DNA of 64,000 bases. Source: an uncultured SAR86 cluster bacterium (GTDB lineage: Bacteria > Pseudomonadota > Gammaproteobacteria > Magnimaribacterales > AG-339-G14). The DNA is taken from contig CABZES010000001.1 in assembly GCA_902524805.1 (NCBI GenBank), positions 62,001-126,000 on the forward strand, written 5' to 3'. This document shows positions 57,198-64,000 of the stretch, in pieces. The translations under genes were made by a program, and so were the position numbers. The stretch's first letter is position 1. Every line of letters begins with the position of its first letter. The notes under the pieces were generated by a model. It worked only from the letters and a program-made list of their open reading frames with translations. It was not told the origin of the DNA and did no database searches.

Positions 57198-58175
57198 ATG
57201 ATCAAAACAAAAATCACAGAAATGTTTGGGATACAACATCCAATCATTCAAGGAGGAATGCATTATGTAGGTTTTGCCGAAATGGCATCTGCAGTTGCTA
57301 ACGCTGGGGGCTTGGGAATAATTACTGGTCTTACTCAAAAGACACCGGAAGACTTAGCTAAAGAGATAGCTAAATGTCATGAAATGACTGATAAACCTTT
57401 TGGAGTTAACTTAACCTTTTTACCAGGCTTTCAAGAGCCTGACTATCCTGGTTACATTCAAGCTATTGTTGAAGGTGGAATTAAAATCGTTGAAACTGCT
57501 GGAAGAAGCCCAGAAGCATATATGCCAGATTTGAAAGGCGCAGGAATTAAAGTGATTCACAAATGTACTTCTGTAAGACATTCACTCAAAGCAGAAAAAA
57601 TAGGTTGTGATGCTGTAAGTGTCGATGGATTTGAATGTGGAGGTCATCCTGGCGAAGACGATATCCCCAATATGATTCTTCTTCCAAGGGCAGCAGAAGA
57701 GCTATCTATTCCATTCGTAGCTTCAGGCGGCATGGGTAATGGGCAGCAGCTTGCAGCTGCATTATCGATGGGCGCAGATGGAATAAATATGGGCACCAGA
57801 TTTATTGCTACTAAAGAAGCTCCAGTTCATCAGAATGTAAAAGACGCGCTAGTTGCCGCTTCGGAATTAGATACTGAACTAATTATGAGGCCGTTAAGAA
57901 ATACAGAAAGAGTATTATCCAATGCAGCAGTTTCTAGTATTTTAGAAAAAGAAAAAGAGCTTGGTGACAATATCCAAATAACAGATATCTTGGATGAAGT
58001 AGCCGGGGTTTATCCCAAAATTATGCAGGAAGGAACTATGGAAGCTGGTGCTTGGAGTTGCGGAATGGTTGCAGGTTTAATCCATGATGTGCCAACTTGT
58101 TCCGAGTTAGTAGAAAGAATAGTTTCTGATGCAGAAGAGATAATAAAAACTAGACTTTCTAAGTTTGTTGCTTAA
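57198..58175 (+). CDS. nitronate monooxygenase (2-nitropropane dioxygenase family)
   Basis: An FMN TIM barrel of 325 residues: IQHPIIQGGMHYVGFAEMASAVANAGGLGIITG in part, then KPFGVNLTF, CDAVSVDGFECGGHPGEDD with the family Gly-His-Pro-Gly-Glu-Asp and VASGGMGNGQQLAAALSMGADGINMGTRF. It resembles class II nitronate monooxygenases and enoyl-ACP reductase FabK-like proteins; FabK cannot be excluded. Good ribosome site (GGAGAGA). It is followed after three bases by a NUDIX gene. Confidence 0.88.
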   Translation: MIKTKITEMFGIQHPIIQGGMHYVGFAEMASAVANAGGLGIITGLTQKTPEDLAKEIAKCHEMTDKPFGVNLTFLPGFQEPDYPGYIQAIVEGGIKIVETAGRSPEAYMPDLKGAGIKVIHKCTSVRHSLKAEKIGCDAVSVDGFECGGHPGEDDIPNMILLPRAAEELSIPFVASGGMGNGQQLAAALSMGADGINMGTRFIATKEAPVHQNVKDALVAASELDTELIMRPLRNTERVLSNAAVSSILEKEKELGDNIQITDILDEVAGVYPKIMQEGTMEAGAWSCGMVAGLIHDVPTCSELVERIVSDAEEIIKTRLSKFVA

Positions 58176-58178
58176 TTA

Positions 58179-59048
58179 ATGGCAAAAGACCAAGAGTTTC
58201 CTGACATCTTGTCTAAACAAGAATCAGTAAACATTAAGAAGGCTGAACCTGGAGCTGAACCTTCTGTTCCTAAACCAGCAGCTACAGTGCTGCTGGTTAA
58301 AGCTCCTTCAAACAAAGTAGAAGTTTTTATGATCAAGCGAAATGCCAAAACAAATTTTGGTGGAGCTTGGGTTTTTCCAGGTGGAAAACTTGATCCTGTT
58401 GATGAAGAAATAGAAATAAATAGCTTCTGTTCTGGCCTTACTGACGAGATGGCATCACAAATCATTAATGTCGATAATGGTGGTTTGAATTATTGGATAG
58501 CTTGCATAAGAGAATGCTTTGAAGAATGCGGAGTTTTGCTTGCATATAGGGAAAACGGAGATTTATTTGGTGCTTCTGATGATGAGGAAATGAAAATTGT
58601 AGCTTCCTATAGAGAGAAACTAAATAAAGGTGAACCGGTTTTATTAGAATTATGTAAAGAACTAAATCTTAAACTTGCTGTTGACCGACTAGCATACGTA
58701 TCTCATTGGATCACGCCTAAAATGGAAATGAAACGTTACAGCACAAGATTTTTTATTGCCTTAGCACCTTCAGATCAAGAAGCAATTCACGATGGAAGTG
58801 AAGGCGTTGAAAGCACTTGGATAACTCCAGAAGAAGCAATTAAACAAGGTGAAGAGGGCAAGTTTCCGATCATTTTACCTACTATAAGAAACCTAGAAGC
58901 GATAGTTGGATTTTCTTCAACTGACAAATTATTGGAAAACAAAGTTAAATATCAAAGTGAAGTATCCTCAATAGAACCTAAATTTTTTATGAAAGACGGG
59001 AAGATGATAGGGCTACTGCCCGGCGATGAGGGCTATGAAGATCATTGA
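58179..59048 (+). CDS. NUDIX hydrolase (NUDT7/19-like)
   Basis: A 289-residue NUDIX protein. The box is split: GGAWVFPGGKLDP near residues 64-76 and, after an insert, RECFEECG near 109-116 (R-E-x-x-E-E-x-G). Such an insert within the box occurs in NUDT7 and NUDT19, which cleave CoA or acyl-CoA. The neighbours are FMN oxidoreductase and metallo-hydrolase genes, which does not settle the substrate. The stop lies inside the next gene's start. Confidence 0.85.
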   Translation: MAKDQEFPDILSKQESVNIKKAEPGAEPSVPKPAATVLLVKAPSNKVEVFMIKRNAKTNFGGAWVFPGGKLDPVDEEIEINSFCSGLTDEMASQIINVDNGGLNYWIACIRECFEECGVLLAYRENGDLFGASDDEEMKIVASYREKLNKGEPVLLELCKELNLKLAVDRLAYVSHWITPKMEMKRYSTRFFIALAPSDQEAIHDGSEGVESTWITPEEAIKQGEEGKFPIILPTIRNLEAIVGFSSTDKLLENKVKYQSEVSSIEPKFFMKDGKMIGLLPGDEGYEDH

Positions 59049-59850
59049 AGTATCTCCATTAGTTAGAAAAATTACTGCGGATAATGGTGGAGTTTTTACT
59101 GGTGCTGGAACAAATACTTATTTAGTAGGTCATCAAGAAATTACTGTGATTGATCCAGGCCCTGCTTCGCAAAAGCACATAGAAAATATTGCAAAAATTT
59201 GTGGAGATGATATCAAGCAGATCTTGGTTACCCACACTCATAACGACCATTCACCGGGCGCTAAATTACTTCATCAAAGAACTGCAGCTCCTGTCATGGG
59301 AATGTATGCCCTTCATAAAGAAATGCAAGACCCAACTTTCAAAGCAAAAAGGGAATTGAAACATGGCGATGAAATTGTTGAAGCCGAATACACTCTTAAA
59401 GTAATTCACACTCCTGGCCATGCGTCCAATCATCTTTGCTTTTTACTTGAACAAGAAAAGCTAATTTTTACAGGCGACCATATAATGGATGGTTCCACCG
59501 TAGTGATTGCTCCTCCAGATGGAAACATGAAGCAATACATTGATTCCTTAGAACTTCTTAAAGAAATAGACCTTAAGTTCCTAGCTCCCGGACACGGAAA
59601 TATTATGGAGAATCCGCATTCGGTGGTGGATTGGATAGTAAGTCATAGAATGTTTAGAGAAAAAAAGGTAATCGATTCAATTACAGAAGCATCAAAAGCA
59701 ACTATTGAAGAATTGATATATTCTGTTTACGATGATGTTGATAAGAATCTTTATGGCATTGCGAAATATTCACTAGAAGCTCATTTAAATAAACTCATAG
59801 AAGACGATAGAGTGCTCAAAGACGAAGAGCATTATTTTTGGAAAGGTTAG
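59035..59850 (+). CDS. metallo-beta-lactamase fold hydrolase (LACTB2-like)
   Basis: A 271-residue protein with the zinc motif THTHNDHS (His67, His69, Asp71, His72 from the ATG at 59035), a later HTPGHASNHLCF and TGDHIMD metal block, and a winged-helix C-terminal region (ASKATIEELIYSVY-like). The layout resembles LACTB2-type endoribonucleases. An upstream ATG at 59026 is also possible. It overlaps the NUDIX gene by 14 bases and shares the stop bases with msrA. Confidence 0.88.
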   Translation: MKIIEVSPLVRKITADNGGVFTGAGTNTYLVGHQEITVIDPGPASQKHIENIAKICGDDIKQILVTHTHNDHSPGAKLLHQRTAAPVMGMYALHKEMQDPTFKAKRELKHGDEIVEAEYTLKVIHTPGHASNHLCFLLEQEKLIFTGDHIMDGSTVVIAPPDGNMKQYIDSLELLKEIDLKFLAPGHGNIMENPHSVVDWIVSHRMFREKKVIDSITEASKATIEELIYSVYDDVDKNLYGIAKYSLEAHLNKLIEDDRVLKDEEHYFWKG

Positions 59851-60488
59851 TCTTCTAAACTGATACCGCAACCGCCGTGACCACAATAGCCATTAGGATT
59901 CTTTGCTAAATATTGCTGATGATATTCTTCGGCAAAATAAAAATTAGAAATTTCTTTTACTTCAGTAGTTATCTCACCATAACCATTTTTTGTGAGAGCT
60001 GATTGATATTTATCCTTAAAGAAATTTATTGTTTCTAAATTGTTTGGATCTGAATAATAAATTCCAGATCTATATTGGGTTCCCATATCATATCCTTGTC
60101 TCATTCCTTGAGTGGGATCGTGATTTTCCCAAAATACTTTTAAAATATCATCTAAAGGAATTTTTTCTGGAGAAAAAATAACTTGCACCACTTCATTATG
60201 TCCTGTTTGACCAGAGCATACTTCTTCATAAGTTGCATTTGGAGTATATCCAGACGCATAACCTACAGAGGTAAATTCTATTTCGGGTAATTCCCAAAAA
60301 AATTTTTCTGCTCCCCAAAAACACCCCATTCCAAATTGGAGCTCTTGCAATTCGTTAAGATTCAGCTTGTTATATGATTTCTTTGTTACAAAGTGAATAT
60401 CAGGATAAAAAATTGCATCTAATCGACCGGGAAGGGCTCTGGATTCTTCAACAAGCTTAGATTTATCGTACAAAGTAAAAATAGACAT
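59847..60488 (-). CDS. msrA: peptide methionine sulfoxide reductase A
   Basis: MsrA repairs methionine-S-sulfoxide. The 213 residues have the active Cys56 in FGMGCFWGAEKFFW, the NYEEVCSGQTGHNEVVQV block (in part) and resolving cysteines Cys202 and Cys207 in YCGHGGCG. The N-terminal extension of about 45 residues is like E. coli MsrA. It overlaps the acs gene by one base. Confidence 0.96.
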   Translation of the reverse strand: MSIFTLYDKSKLVEESRALPGRLDAIFYPDIHFVTKKSYNKLNLNELQELQFGMGCFWGAEKFFWELPEIEFTSVGYASGYTPNATYEEVCSGQTGHNEVVQVIFSPEKIPLDDILKVFWENHDPTQGMRQGYDMGTQYRSGIYYSDPNNLETINFFKDKYQSALTKNGYGEITTEVKEISNFYFAEEYHQQYLAKNPNGYCGHGGCGISLED

Positions 60489-62416
60489 TATTTATTAACT
60501 CTTTCTTTAATAAGTTTGTCAACAATTGAAGGGTCTGCAAGGGTCGATGTGTCACCCAACTGATCCAATTCATTCGAAGCTATTTTTCTCAGAATTCTTC
60601 GCATAATTTTACCTGATCTAGTTTTTGGTAAATCATAACAAAACTGAACAGAATCAGGTTTTGCGATGGGACCAATCTCTTTGACGATGAGGCCAATTAA
60701 TTCTGTATGTATTTCATTAGATGGTTTTGCTTCTTTCATTAGATTTACATAACAATAAATACCTTGGCCTTTGATATTGTGCTCAAAACCTACAACAGCA
60801 GCTTCTGCAACTGATTGGTGTAAAACCAGAGCGCTCTCAATTTCTGCCGTACCCAGTCGATGACCGGAGACATTTAAAACATCATCAACCCTTCCAGTAA
60901 TTCGATAAAAACCATCAGCATCTCTTTCTGCACCATCACCGGTAAAATAGTAACCTTTATAAGTCTTATAATAGGTATTAATGCACCTTTGATGATCGCC
61001 AAAGACTGTTCTAATTTGAGAAGGCCACGAATTTTTTATAACTAAATTTCCTTTACCAGGTCCCTCAATTTCCTGACCCTGTTCATCAATTAACGCAGGA
61101 TTTATTCCAAGAAAAGGTTTGCCGGCACAACCTGGCTTTTGGTCAGAAAAACCTGCCAAACCCGAAATCATTATGCTGCCAGTTTCGGTTTGCCACCAAG
61201 TATCTACTATCGGACATTTTCCTTTGCCAACTTCATGAAAGTACCATTCCCATGCTTCAGGATTTATAGGCTCTCCAACAGTTCCAAGAACTTTTAAAGA
61301 ATCTCTTGAAGACGATTTTAACGGCTCATTGCCATGTGCCATAAGGGCCCTGATAGCGGTTGGAGCCGTATAAAAAATATTGACTTGATGCTTATCAATC
61401 ACATTCCAAAATCGAGAAACATCTGGAAAAGTTGGTATGCCCTCAAACATTAGAGTAGTTGAAGCATTTGCCAAGGGCCCGTAAACGATATAAGAATGAC
61501 CTGTGACCCAACCGACATCTGCTGTGCACCAATAAATGCTATTTTCTTTTAAATTAAAAATGTATTTATGACTTAGAGCAGCACCTAATAAATAACCACC
61601 AGTGGTATGCAAAACTCCCTTTGGCTTGCCTGTCGAGCCTGAGGTATAAAGGATAAATAATGGATCTTCTGCATCCATTTCTTCACATGGGCAATCCTCT
61701 TCAAAATTATTAATTACTTGATAATAATCAATGTCAATTTCGTTATCATTTATGAGGAAATTTTTTGTTCTGTTAACAACTATTGTGCTGTGTACATTTG
61801 GGCAATCTTCTAAAGCTTTATCTACGTTATTTTTTAATGGCACAAGCTTCCCACCTCTCAAACCTTCATTAGCTGTTATTACTATGGTGCAATTTGAATC
61901 TAAAATTCTATCCTTCAAAGACTCAATAGAAAATCCGCCAAAAACTACAGAATGAATTGCTCCAATTCTTGCACATGCCAACATTGCGTAGGCCGCTTCA
62001 GGGATCATGGGCATGTATATACAGACTCGATCACCTTTTTTAACGTTTCTTGACTTTAAAAGATTTGCAAATTTACAAACGTTTTTATGAAGTGTTTGAA
62101 AAGATATTTTTTCATTGTCATTGGGATCATCTCCTTCCCAAATAATTGCTGTTTTATCACTGCAGGTTTCAAGGTGACGGTCAACACAGTTAAAACAAGC
62201 GTTTAATTTACCGGCTTTAAACCATTCAACTTCTCCAACTTCCATTTTTGATAAAGCCACTTCATTCCAATTAGAAAACCAGTCTAAAGTTTCTTTGGCT
62301 TTTATTTTCCAAAATGCCTCAGGATTATTAATAGACTCAAGATACTCAGTGTTGAAATCTTCTTCGGAAATTATGGAATTTTCTTTTTCAGCTTCGCTCA
62401 AAGAATATTTTTTCAT
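60488..62416 (-). CDS. acs: acetyl-CoA synthetase
   Basis: AMP-forming acetyl-CoA synthetase, 642 residues, converting acetate, ATP and CoA to acetyl-CoA. Visible: the P-loop-like [36 protein letters not shown], the WWQTETGS motif, [21 protein letters not shown] hinge region and C-terminal [14 protein letters not shown] with the acetylatable lysine. A protein acetyltransferase (Pat) gene is not seen. The msrA gene is downstream. Confidence 0.97.
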   Translation of the reverse strand: MKKYSLSEAEKENSIISEEDFNTEYLESINNPEAFWKIKAKETLDWFSNWNEVALSKMEVGEVEWFKAGKLNACFNCVDRHLETCSDKTAIIWEGDDPNDNEKISFQTLHKNVCKFANLLKSRNVKKGDRVCIYMPMIPEAAYAMLACARIGAIHSVVFGGFSIESLKDRILDSNCTIVITANEGLRGGKLVPLKNNVDKALEDCPNVHSTIVVNRTKNFLINDNEIDIDYYQVINNFEEDCPCEEMDAEDPLFILYTSGSTGKPKGVLHTTGGYLLGAALSHKYIFNLKENSIYWCTADVGWVTGHSYIVYGPLANASTTLMFEGIPTFPDVSRFWNVIDKHQVNIFYTAPTAIRALMAHGNEPLKSSSRDSLKVLGTVGEPINPEAWEWYFHEVGKGKCPIVDTWWQTETGSIMISGLAGFSDQKPGCAGKPFLGINPALIDEQGQEIEGPGKGNLVIKNSWPSQIRTVFGDHQRCINTYYKTYKGYYFTGDGAERDADGFYRITGRVDDVLNVSGHRLGTAEIESALVLHQSVAEAAVVGFEHNIKGQGIYCYVNLMKEAKPSNEIHTELIGLIVKEIGPIAKPDSVQFCYDLPKTRSGKIMRRILRKIASNELDQLGDTSTLADPSIVDKLIKERVNK

Positions 62417-62439
62417 AAAATAATTTTATCTTGAAAGCC

Positions 62440-62880
62440 TTAGTCAAGGTTAAAGTTTTTAAACTTTTTAGCTTTGCAATCAACTTCTCTAAGGGGTTCA
62501 ATGAAAAAGTTTCGATTTTGCCAATCATAGTGAGGGACTTTTAAGAGAGGTGTGTTTATTGTTTCGTCATCAAAAAAAACAATGTCGATATCTATCGTAC
62601 GCGGCTTCATATGAGAATTTTTTTCCCTTTTTAATTTCGTTTCAATTTTTTGCAGACTTTCAAGAAGATTTATAGGTGTAAGTCTAGTCTCAACTTCTAA
62701 AGCAAGATTAAAAAAAAATGGTTGTTTGATAGGGCCATAAAAAGGAGATTTAAAGATTTTACTTTTCTTTAAAATTTTTGTTTTAGGTAGTTTATTTATT
62801 TCAAACCTGGCGTTGGAAAGATTTTTATATCTATTGCCGAGGTTAGTTCCTAAAACTAAATAAGCAATATGAGAAGACAT
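62440..62880 (-). CDS. folK: 6-hydroxymethyl-7,8-dihydropterin pyrophosphokinase
   Basis: FolK transfers pyrophosphate to the pterin in folate synthesis. The 146 residues show YLVLGTNLGNRYKNL, SKIFKSPFYGP, and the metal and ATP block RTIDIDIVFFDDETIN. It starts inside the end of the dksA gene (one-base overlap), the dksA-folK arrangement of other gammaproteobacteria with intervening genes lost. Confidence 0.94.
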   Translation of the reverse strand: MSSHIAYLVLGTNLGNRYKNLSNARFEINKLPKTKILKKSKIFKSPFYGPIKQPFFFNLALEVETRLTPINLLESLQKIETKLKREKNSHMKPRTIDIDIVFFDDETINTPLLKVPHYDWQNRNFFIEPLREVDCKAKKFKNFNLD

Positions 62881-63488
62881 TAACCGAATTGTTGTTTTTC
62901 CTTAATTTCATCTACTGTTTTGCAATCGATGCATTTTGTTGCAGTAGGCCTGGCTTCTAATCGTTTAATTCCTATTTCGACACCACAGGTTTCACAGTAT
63001 CCATAAAAATCATCATCAATATCCTTCAAGGAAAGCTCTATTTTTGAAATAAGTTTTCTTTCTCTTTCCCTTTTTCTAAGCTCAAGCATAAATTCTTCTT
63101 CTTTCGACGCCCTATCTAAAGAATCTGGAAAATTGCTTTGGTCTTGTTGAATCAACTTTTCAGTTTTTTCTTGTTCGTTGTCCAATGCATTCTTCCAAGA
63201 ATTTAAAATATTTATGAAGTGTTTTTTCTGAGATTTATTCATATATTTCTCAGTCTTTGAAATTTTATAAGGAACAAAAGATTTAGCAAATGAATCAAAA
63301 TCTGCTGGATTTATTATATTTTTTTTAGCCGGAGATTTCTTTTTTGCCGCAACTTTTTTTACAGGAGCTTTCCTTTTTGCCGAAGCTTTTTTTGGCGCAG
63401 CTTTTTTCTTAACCGAAGCTTTTTTTGGCGCAGCTTTCTTAGCACTTTTGGTGCTTTTTGTTGCCTTTTTTTTCTTTTCAGTAGCCAT
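62880..63488 (-). CDS. dksA: RNA polymerase-binding transcription factor DksA with a histone H1-like N-terminal tail
   Basis: Residues about 75-202 match DksA: the coiled coil with the tip DSLDRAS (Asp, Asp, Ala, as in E. coli D71, D74, A76), then the four-cysteine zinc finger [26 protein letters not shown]. This binds the RNA polymerase secondary channel with ppGpp. The first 56 residues are an extension very rich in Lys, Ala and Pro in an 11-residue repeat ([11 protein letters not shown]-like). It resembles histone H1 or AlgP tails and is absent from E. coli DksA (151 residues). It may bind DNA or RNA. Confidence 0.95.
   Translation of the reverse strand: MATEKKKKATKSTKSAKKAAPKKASVKKKAAPKKASAKRKAPVKKVAAKKKSPAKKNIINPADFDSFAKSFVPYKISKTEKYMNKSQKKHFINILNSWKNALDNEQEKTEKLIQQDQSNFPDSLDRASKEEEFMLELRKRERERKLISKIELSLKDIDDDFYGYCETCGVEIGIKRLEARPTATKCIDCKTVDEIKEKQQFG
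63380..63437 (-). repeat. dksA: 33-bp tandem repeat in the dksA tail region
   Basis: Two matching 25-base units (starting 63380 and 63413) recur with a 33-base period, or 11 codons, encoding the KK-AAPKKAS repeats of the tail. Repeat slippage could change tail length. Confidence 0.75.
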
Positions 63489-63533
63489 AATTATTTAGAG
63501 GGATGGCAATTTATCAAATCGGAAGATATGTTG

Positions 63534-64000
63534 CTACCTATTTCTTATTTTTTTAAAATTTTTCAGGCTTTTCACATACTCTTCATCAGGCAGCCTTGGT
63601 CCAAAATTTTCCACTCCTTTTGAAGCCAGAAAACAACCAAAACTTGCTGAAATTTCATTTTCATATCCAGCAGACAGTTTATGAAGAACTCCACCTGCAA
63701 ACATATCACCAGCACCATTAGTATCTATCGCACTAGCGGGAAAGCCTTCAATTTTAATAATTTTATTTTTTGAACTCACTATTGCGCCTTCCTTTCCTAA
63801 TGTTATGAAAGAAGTTTCTGCATAATTTTGCAATTCATTAGCAGAAGTTTCTATGCTTTCAGAATTAGAGAATGCTTTAGCTTCTTCTTTATTACAAAAT
63901 AAATAATCTATTTTAATTTCTAGCCACTCTAATAATCTATTTTTAAAACCTTTGACAATAAAAGAATCTGAAAGGCTAATTGCTATTTTTGTCCCATTTT
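63534..64000 (-). CDS. PfkB-family sugar kinase, probably adenosine kinase-like, partial (C-terminal part)
   Basis: The frame is open to the right edge, giving 155 codons of the C-terminal part; the N-terminus lies beyond the window. The signature is DTNGAGDMFAGGVL, with the catalytic Asp and the anion hole, near residue 95 of the visible part. LSDSFIV and IDYLFCNKEEAKAF correspond to the central PfkB core, and FITLGKEGAIV to the ATP-binding strand. The pattern is closest to adenosine/ribokinase-type proteins of marine proteobacteria, but the distinguishing N-terminal region is not visible. With ahcY producing adenosine, an adenosine kinase fits. Confidence 0.8.
   Translation of the reverse strand, partial: NGTKIAISLSDSFIVKGFKNRLLEWLEIKIDYLFCNKEEAKAFSNSESIETSANELQNYAETSFITLGKEGAIVSSKNKIIKIEGFPASAIDTNGAGDMFAGGVLHKLSAGYENEISASFGCFLASKGVENFGPRLPDEEYVKSLKNFKKIRNR

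Noticed and set aside
59026-59034. Start of the metallo-hydrolase at the earlier ATG
   Set aside because: Both ATGs are possible; the second gives the usual family N-terminus and smaller overlap, so it was chosen, with low certainty.
63380-63437. CRISPR-like repeat
   Set aside because: It is a coding tandem repeat with 11-codon period in the dksA tail, without unique spacers.

Overview
The window looks like a chromosomal stretch of a streamlined, AT-rich marine gammaproteobacterium, possibly of the SAR86 type. The lineage call is inference. It rests on gammaproteobacterial gene orders seen here: dsbB / polA / engB; lysA-dapF-DUF484-xerC-yigB preceded by an lptM-type lipoprotein; ubiE-ubiB-hisE-tatABC; miaB-phoH-ybeY-corC; dksA-folK. 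It also rests on AT-rich codon use, very short intergenic gaps and the lack of insertion sequences, CRISPR arrays, tRNAs or rRNAs. The SAR86 label itself needs a phylogeny.

Layout. 1-1141: the 5' part of an MDR-family oxidoreductase (minus), then the only long gene-poor stretch (550-1141), which holds a 33-residue membrane microprotein gene with a strong ribosome site and a UUCG-loop terminator. 1142-9156: selO, DUF2237, a secreted nuclease, a secreted protein of unknown function, rmuC-dsbB, polA, a structured intergenic region at the place where Spot 42/ErsA-type small RNAs sit in relatives, and engB. 9228-13167: a plus-strand operon of cytochrome c4, dsbA, a CitE-type lyase, a class III CoA-transferase and a pseudoazurin-like copper protein. 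13164-22742: a minus-strand block with yigB, xerC, DUF484, dapF, lysA, lptM, an old-yellow-enzyme homologue, argH, ahcY and metK. 22818-26970: tkt-pgk-fba on plus. 26973-30736: tatC-tatB-tatA-hisE-ubiB-ubiE on minus. 30774-35559: orn, miaB-phoH-ybeY-corC and coaD on plus. 35556-37732: mutM and tolC on minus. 37837-45715: thiC, peroxiredoxin, parE-parC, a VOC protein and an M48 lipoprotein on plus. 45712-57106: a mixed region with argD, DUF2244, an acyl-CoA dehydrogenase, a thioesterase, a second secreted unknown protein, PPi-type phosphofructokinase, mpl, typA, bL31B, a small phage-flavoured pair, tsaE and nnrD. 57198-59850: nitronate monooxygenase, NUDIX and metallo-beta-lactamase fold enzymes on plus. 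59847-64000: msrA, acs, folK, dksA and a PfkB kinase running off the right edge, all minus.

How the genes fit together. The window covers central carbon flux (tkt, pgk, class I aldolase, PPi-dependent phosphofructokinase, acs), the methyl cycle (metK, ahcY, and a likely adenosine kinase at the right edge), periplasmic redox and disulfide formation (dsbA, dsbB, cytochrome c4, cupredoxin), respiratory quinone synthesis and Tat export (ubiE, ubiB, tatABC), cell envelope and lysine/DAP supply (lysA, dapF, mpl, lptM, tolC), and DNA topology and repair (polA, mutM, parCE, xerC).

Most notable observations: the polA-engB hairpin cluster with a CU-rich loop complementary to the ribosome sites of three genes in the window; two secreted unknown proteins, one with a clear internal duplication carrying one cysteine pair per repeat; a DksA with a histone-H1-like Lys/Ala tail; a bL31 protein with an acidic tail; a cupredoxin preceded by a cytochrome c5-like leader segment; and a pattern of convergent genes that share palindromic stop codons, leaving no room for terminators.
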